A program made the position numbers and the translations under genes. From positions 1-8,476 of the forward strand of contig DAOWDZ010000250.1 in the NCBI GenBank assembly GCA_030638765.1: 8,476 nucleotides of DNA. The letters are read 5' to 3'. Of this stretch, positions 5,531 to 8,476 are shown piece by piece (within the stretch, counting starts at the first letter, position 1; each line of letters opens with the position of its first letter). The notes under the pieces were generated by a model. The model made no database searches. It was not told the DNA's origin and worked only from the letters and a program-made list of their open reading frames with translations. The stretch is from Desulfocapsa sp. Lineage in GTDB: Bacteria; Desulfobacterota; Desulfobulbia; Desulfobulbales; Desulfocapsaceae.

Positions 5531-6778
5531 TTATTTGGGAAAAGAAAGCCAGTCGATAGAATCCGGTCCATCTTTCGAAATTATTTGTTCTAAAAGCAAC
5601 TCTTCGTTTTCTATTCCTGTATATTTAGAATCCTGAATATGCAGAATACTTGATGTGCGCCCATTTTCAAGGCTGCCAAAGTCTTTTTCCCGATGCATTG
5701 CACGAGCACCACCAATGGTTGCAATGGATAAAATGGTGTGAGCTGAAACAGAAGGTGTATTTCTTCTCAATATTGCCATCTCATTCCACATACTCATGAA
5801 AGGATTTGAAGTAATGGAGTCTGTCCCCAGCGCTGGAAGAATATTATGATCAAGTAGCTTTTTCAATGAAGCTATGCCAACGTAAAGAAATTCATTACTA
5901 CCAGGACAAAGACAAACATGAGCGCCGGAATCTGCAAGGATTTCCATTTCTTTTTGAGTTAAATGGATACAATGGACACAGATACTTTTTTCATCAAGTA
6001 TACCCATTTTATGGAGGTACCCCACCACTCCGTCGCTGTCAATTGCTTCTATTGGGTATGTATCACTCTCAACACCACGATCCATCAAAAATTGAGCAAA
6101 GCAGCCTGAACCATCGGTGAGTAAAAGTGCTTCATCAATATTTTCTGCAAGATGCATTGAAAAAAGAGAATCTTGTTTTTTACATCTTTCTTTTATATAG
6201 GAGAGTAGCTCTGGTGTTGTTGAGTAGGGGGCATGCCCAGTAACCACAGTATCTTCCGCTAACTCTGAGATTGTTCCTATTGCAGCTTGTGTAGCAGATC
6301 TTGAAGGCCCAAGCATTTCAAATAATGTCTCTATTTCAGCTGGACAGGAGTCAAATTCACCAAGTTCTGAATTGGTGATATCAAGCATCAGGCCAACTCC
6401 TGACTCATGTTGCTTTTGTACAACTAGTTGCGCTGCCAATTTAATTTCTGTTGCAGAATAATTACTGTTTATTCGCTTCTGTAAAAGGTGTGATATCCAA
6501 TCACACATCGTGCTCTCACTTGATTCCTGCTTCACAGGACCATAGATAGAAAGATCAAGGTGTATATGTGCGTTGACAAGGGCTGGCAGGATAACCCCCA
6601 AACATTCAGTAACGGGAATATCTGGGTAACTGGAGGAAATTTCAGAATATGAGCCAACAGCAATAATAGCATCATGATTCACAACAACAGCTCCATCACG
6701 AATAACTGAGGATGTTATTGGAATAACCCAAGGAGCCCTGAAAAGATGGCAGGAAGAAGCAGAATATTGACCAGACAC
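5531..6778 (-). CDS. mqnX: Amidohydrolase-family aminodeoxyfutalosine deaminase
   Basis: A 415-residue zinc-type amidohydrolase of the chlorohydrolase/cytosine-deaminase group. Metal and catalytic residues are all present: HIH at 71-73 (NAHIHLDLS), H182 in TGHAPYST, H209 and E212 in SMHLAEN, the VHCIHLT block (268-274), and D320 in LGTDSITSNP. Distantly related members of this superfamily deaminate 6-aminodeoxyfutalosine to futalosine, and the position between mqnC and mqnA makes that the best call. Without context it could pass for an S-adenosylhomocysteine/methylthioadenosine deaminase. The start is GTG at 6776-6778, 11 bases after the mqnC stop; there is no good Shine-Dalgarno (only a distant GAGTAG), so coupling to mqnC is likely. 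I found no better start downstream before the N-terminal composite domain begins. Confidence 0.85.
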   Translation of the reverse strand: MSGQYSASSCHLFRAPWVIPITSSVIRDGAVVVNHDAIIAVGSYSEISSSYPDIPVTECLGVILPALVNAHIHLDLSIYGPVKQESSESTMCDWISHLLQKRINSNYSATEIKLAAQLVVQKQHESGVGLMLDITNSELGEFDSCPAEIETLFEMLGPSRSATQAAIGTISELAEDTVVTGHAPYSTTPELLSYIKERCKKQDSLFSMHLAENIDEALLLTDGSGCFAQFLMDRGVESDTYPIEAIDSDGVVGYLHKMGILDEKSICVHCIHLTQKEMEILADSGAHVCLCPGSNEFLYVGIASLKKLLDHNILPALGTDSITSNPFMSMWNEMAILRRNTPSVSAHTILSIATIGGARAMHREKDFGSLENGRTSSILHIQDSKYTGIENEELLLEQIISKDGPDSIDWLSFPK

Positions 6779-6789
6779 TTGAAAACTAC

Positions 6790-7866
6790 TCAGTCAACGA
6801 GGCTGTAATCCATCAAACGCTGCCTTGGTGTAAACCCGGCATCGGTGACAAGACGTTTAATCTCAGCCTCTGTTAATCTAAAACTGACACCGGCGGCTGC
6901 AACAACATTTTCTTCAATCATCGTTGATCCAAAGTCATTGGCACCAAAGTTAAGGGACAATTGTGCAATTTTGGGGCCTTGAGTGACCCAGGAAGCCTGG
7001 ATATTATCAAAATTATCGAGATAAATACGAGAAAGTGCAAGAATACGCAGATACGCATATCCGGTGGTTTTTTCAATCTTGGTCTGTTGCGCAAGGGCAG
7101 TATTATCTGGTTGGAATGGCCAGGGAATAAATGCTGTGAAGCCCTTGGTACGATCCTGCAAGTCTCGAAGACGACGGAGATGTTCAAGACGTTCAAGGGC
7201 GGTCTCGATATGACCAAACATCATGGTAGCTGTTGTTCGAAGCCCTTGCCGATGCGCCTCTTCCATTACTTCAATCCAGTGGTCTGCAGTCCCTTTTAGA
7301 GGTGCAGTGATGTCGCGCACCCGATCGGAGAGTATCTCGGCTCCACCACCTGGAATAGAATCAAGTCCGGCCTTAATTAAACGAGAGATAACCTCTGCAA
7401 TGGAGAGTTCCGACACTTTAGCAAAATGGTGAATTTCAGGAGGAGAAAAACCATGAATATGAATACCAGTCTCCTTCATAAAGCGGAGCATATCCTCATA
7501 ATATTCAAGTTTAAGATCGGGGTGTAATCCTCCCTGAAGCAGAATTTGTGTGCCTCCGAGGTCTTGAGTTTCCTTTATTTTCTGAGCGAGTTCTTCCCTG
7601 CTAAGCAGATAACCGTCATGATCTTCAGGAGCCTTAAAAAAAGCACAGAATTTACAGGCAGAGACACAGATATCTGTATAGTTGATATTTCGATCTATAA
7701 CATAGGTGACATTCTTTTCAGGATGACGTTTTTCTCTAATTGCATTGGCGAGAAAACCGAGCTGATACAGATCTCCATTGTCATGAAATTCTAAAAACTC
7801 ATCATCACTCAGCCTGCCACCAGAGAGAATCTTTTCACTAATCTCATCAAAAATACGTTGCTGCAT
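6790..7866 (-). CDS. mqnC: Cyclic dehypoxanthine futalosine synthase (radical SAM)
   Basis: A radical SAM enzyme that cyclises dehypoxanthine futalosine to the spiro intermediate used by MqnD. With the ATG start it has 358 residues. The 4Fe-4S motif CX3CX2C is C67, C71, C74 (DICVSACKFCAFF). Further family blocks are LLQGGLHPDL (109-118), HGFSPPEI (138-145), SIPGGGAE (170-177), TATMMFGHIET (212-222), FIPWPFQPDNT (246-256) and, near the end, TPRQRLMDYSLV. The W-P-F-Q-P-x-N-T block separates it from MqnE, which has LAFHPKNT at this place. The frame opens three codons further up with a GTG at 7873-7875, but that GTG is part of an AGGTGA Shine-Dalgarno five bases before the ATG, so the ATG at 7864-7866 is preferred. 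It lies 18 bases after mqnE and 11 before mqnX. Confidence 0.95.
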   Translation of the reverse strand: MQQRIFDEISEKILSGGRLSDDEFLEFHDNGDLYQLGFLANAIREKRHPEKNVTYVIDRNINYTDICVSACKFCAFFKAPEDHDGYLLSREELAQKIKETQDLGGTQILLQGGLHPDLKLEYYEDMLRFMKETGIHIHGFSPPEIHHFAKVSELSIAEVISRLIKAGLDSIPGGGAEILSDRVRDITAPLKGTADHWIEVMEEAHRQGLRTTATMMFGHIETALERLEHLRRLRDLQDRTKGFTAFIPWPFQPDNTALAQQTKIEKTTGYAYLRILALSRIYLDNFDNIQASWVTQGPKIAQLSLNFGANDFGSTMIEENVVAAAGVSFRLTEAEIKRLVTDAGFTPRQRLMDYSLVD

Positions 7867-7871
7867 CGATA

Positions 7872-7877
7872 TCACCT
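7872..7877 (-). promoter_or_regulatory. Ribosome binding site that decides the mqnC start
   Basis: AGGTGA on the minus strand is a perfect match to the 16S anti-Shine-Dalgarno core and stands five bases before the ATG at 7864-7866. The alternative GTG start lies inside this site, which makes it unlikely. Confidence 0.7.
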
Positions 7878-7884
7878 GTTCCGT

Positions 7885-8476
7885 TTATTCGTGAACCTGA
7901 ATAGTTTTATACAGGGTATCGCGTTCAATAGCAGTACGTCCGGCTTCTTTGATTAATTTAACAAGAGTGGTGGAGCCAATTGCCTGCTCAGTCTCGGCTC
8001 CAGCCATGTGAGTAATGACTTCTTCCTTCACAGTACCATCCATGTCATCGGCACCAAAGGAAAGTGCAATCTGTGCAACCTTGGGACCGATCATTACCCA
8101 GTATGCTTTAATGTGAGGAAAGTTATCAAGCATAAGCCTTGCTACTGCAATGCTTTTCAGATCATCCATGCCAGTTGTGCGGGAGATATTGGACATCTCG
8201 GTGTTTTTGGGGTGAAAAGCAAGTGGAATAAAGGCAAGAAAACCATTAGTTTCATCCTGAGCGAGTCGTAAAGCGTCAAGATGTTCGACACGCTCTTCCA
8301 TGGTCTCTATGTGACCGTAGAGCATGGTTGCATTCGTATGTAATCCATGCCTGTGAGTCTCTGTACTAACCTCGATCCCTGCCTTACCAGGAAGTTTTTT
8401 CTCACAGGTAATTTCACGAATACGAGGTGCAAAAACTTCAGCACCACCACCGGGTATAGATCCGAGTCCTGCATCC
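7885..8476 (-). CDS. mqnE: Aminofutalosine synthase, C-terminal half (partial, runs off the right edge)
   Basis: A radical SAM enzyme that adds the 5'-deoxyadenosyl radical to the MqnA product and gives aminofutalosine. The last 196 codons are present; the frame is open to 8475 and the 5' part with the CX3CX2C cluster motif lies beyond the window (family length is about 370). Visible blocks are GLGSIPGGGAEVFAPRIR, then HTNATMLYGHIET, FLAFIPLAFHPKNTEMS, YWVMIGPKVAQIALSFGADD and a C-terminal LIKEAGRTAIERD. The LAFHPKNT block and the GADDMDGT motif are MqnE-like. It is followed after 18 bases by its paralogue mqnC. An internal ATG at 8323-8325 is not a start, because conserved family sequence continues upstream of it. 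Confidence 0.95.
   Translation of the reverse strand, partial: DAGLGSIPGGGAEVFAPRIREITCEKKLPGKAGIEVSTETHRHGLHTNATMLYGHIETMEERVEHLDALRLAQDETNGFLAFIPLAFHPKNTEMSNISRTTGMDDLKSIAVARLMLDNFPHIKAYWVMIGPKVAQIALSFGADDMDGTVKEEVITHMAGAETEQAIGSTTLVKLIKEAGRTAIERDTLYKTIQVHE

Noticed and set aside
6961..7299. 112-residue open frame on the plus strand, with others at 7223-7432 and 7546-7794
   Set aside because: All are antisense to mqnC, which is intact with all motifs. They are shadow frames.
1..8476. Mobile elements, CRISPR arrays, tRNA genes, toxin-antitoxin or defence genes
   Set aside because: No transposase motifs, spaced direct repeats, cloverleaf-like sequences or defence domains were found; the coding content is core metabolism plus a chemoreceptor.

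Overview
All eight protein-coding genes I can support lie on the minus strand, so the window reads right to left. The base composition is AT-leaning (by eye low-to-mid 40s % GC). The gene set, a futalosine-type menaquinone operon next to a chemoreceptor with a CZB domain, fits an anaerobic or microaerophilic menaquinone-using bacterium. A Desulfobacterota (Desulfobulbales-like) origin is my best guess. This is inferred from gene content, not from any search.

Region 1 (8476 down to 2361) is one tightly packed operon: the 3' half of mqnE, then mqnC, an aminodeoxyfutalosine deaminase (mqnX type), mqnA, a UbiX-like flavin prenyltransferase, a UbiA-like prenyltransferase (mqnP type) and a secreted DUF3108-family protein. 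Intergenic gaps are about 2 to 39 bases on the starts chosen here, and one start/stop overlaps by one base. Together the first six supply most of the route from chorismate to menaquinone. MqnA makes 3-[(1-carboxyvinyl)oxy]benzoate, MqnE adds the adenosyl part of SAM, MqnX deaminates aminofutalosine to futalosine, and MqnC cyclises dehypoxanthine futalosine. The UbiA-like enzyme would prenylate the naphthoate, and UbiX would make the prenylated FMN needed by a UbiD-type decarboxylase. The hydrolase (MqnB), MqnD and the UbiD-like decarboxylase are not in the window.

Region 2 (2360 to 612) carries adk, with a plausible sigma70-type promoter and a four-cysteine LID, then purC. A strong 32-base hairpin with a T-rich tail lies between adk and purC. 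It leaves almost no room for a separate purC promoter, so it may act as a partial terminator or attenuator.

Region 3 (611 to 1) is a 221-base AT-rich spacer with an inverted repeat and an 8T/8A palindrome. It is followed by the GTG-started 5' end of a chemoreceptor that runs off the left edge. This partial gene has one membrane segment followed by a CZB-type zinc-binding domain placed on the periplasmic side.

I see no mobile elements, CRISPR arrays, tRNA or rRNA genes. The window looks like core metabolism rather than an accessory island. The less ordinary points are the DUF3108 gene coupled to the menaquinone operon, the hairpin in front of purC, and the start-codon corrections for mqnA, mqnC and the chemoreceptor.
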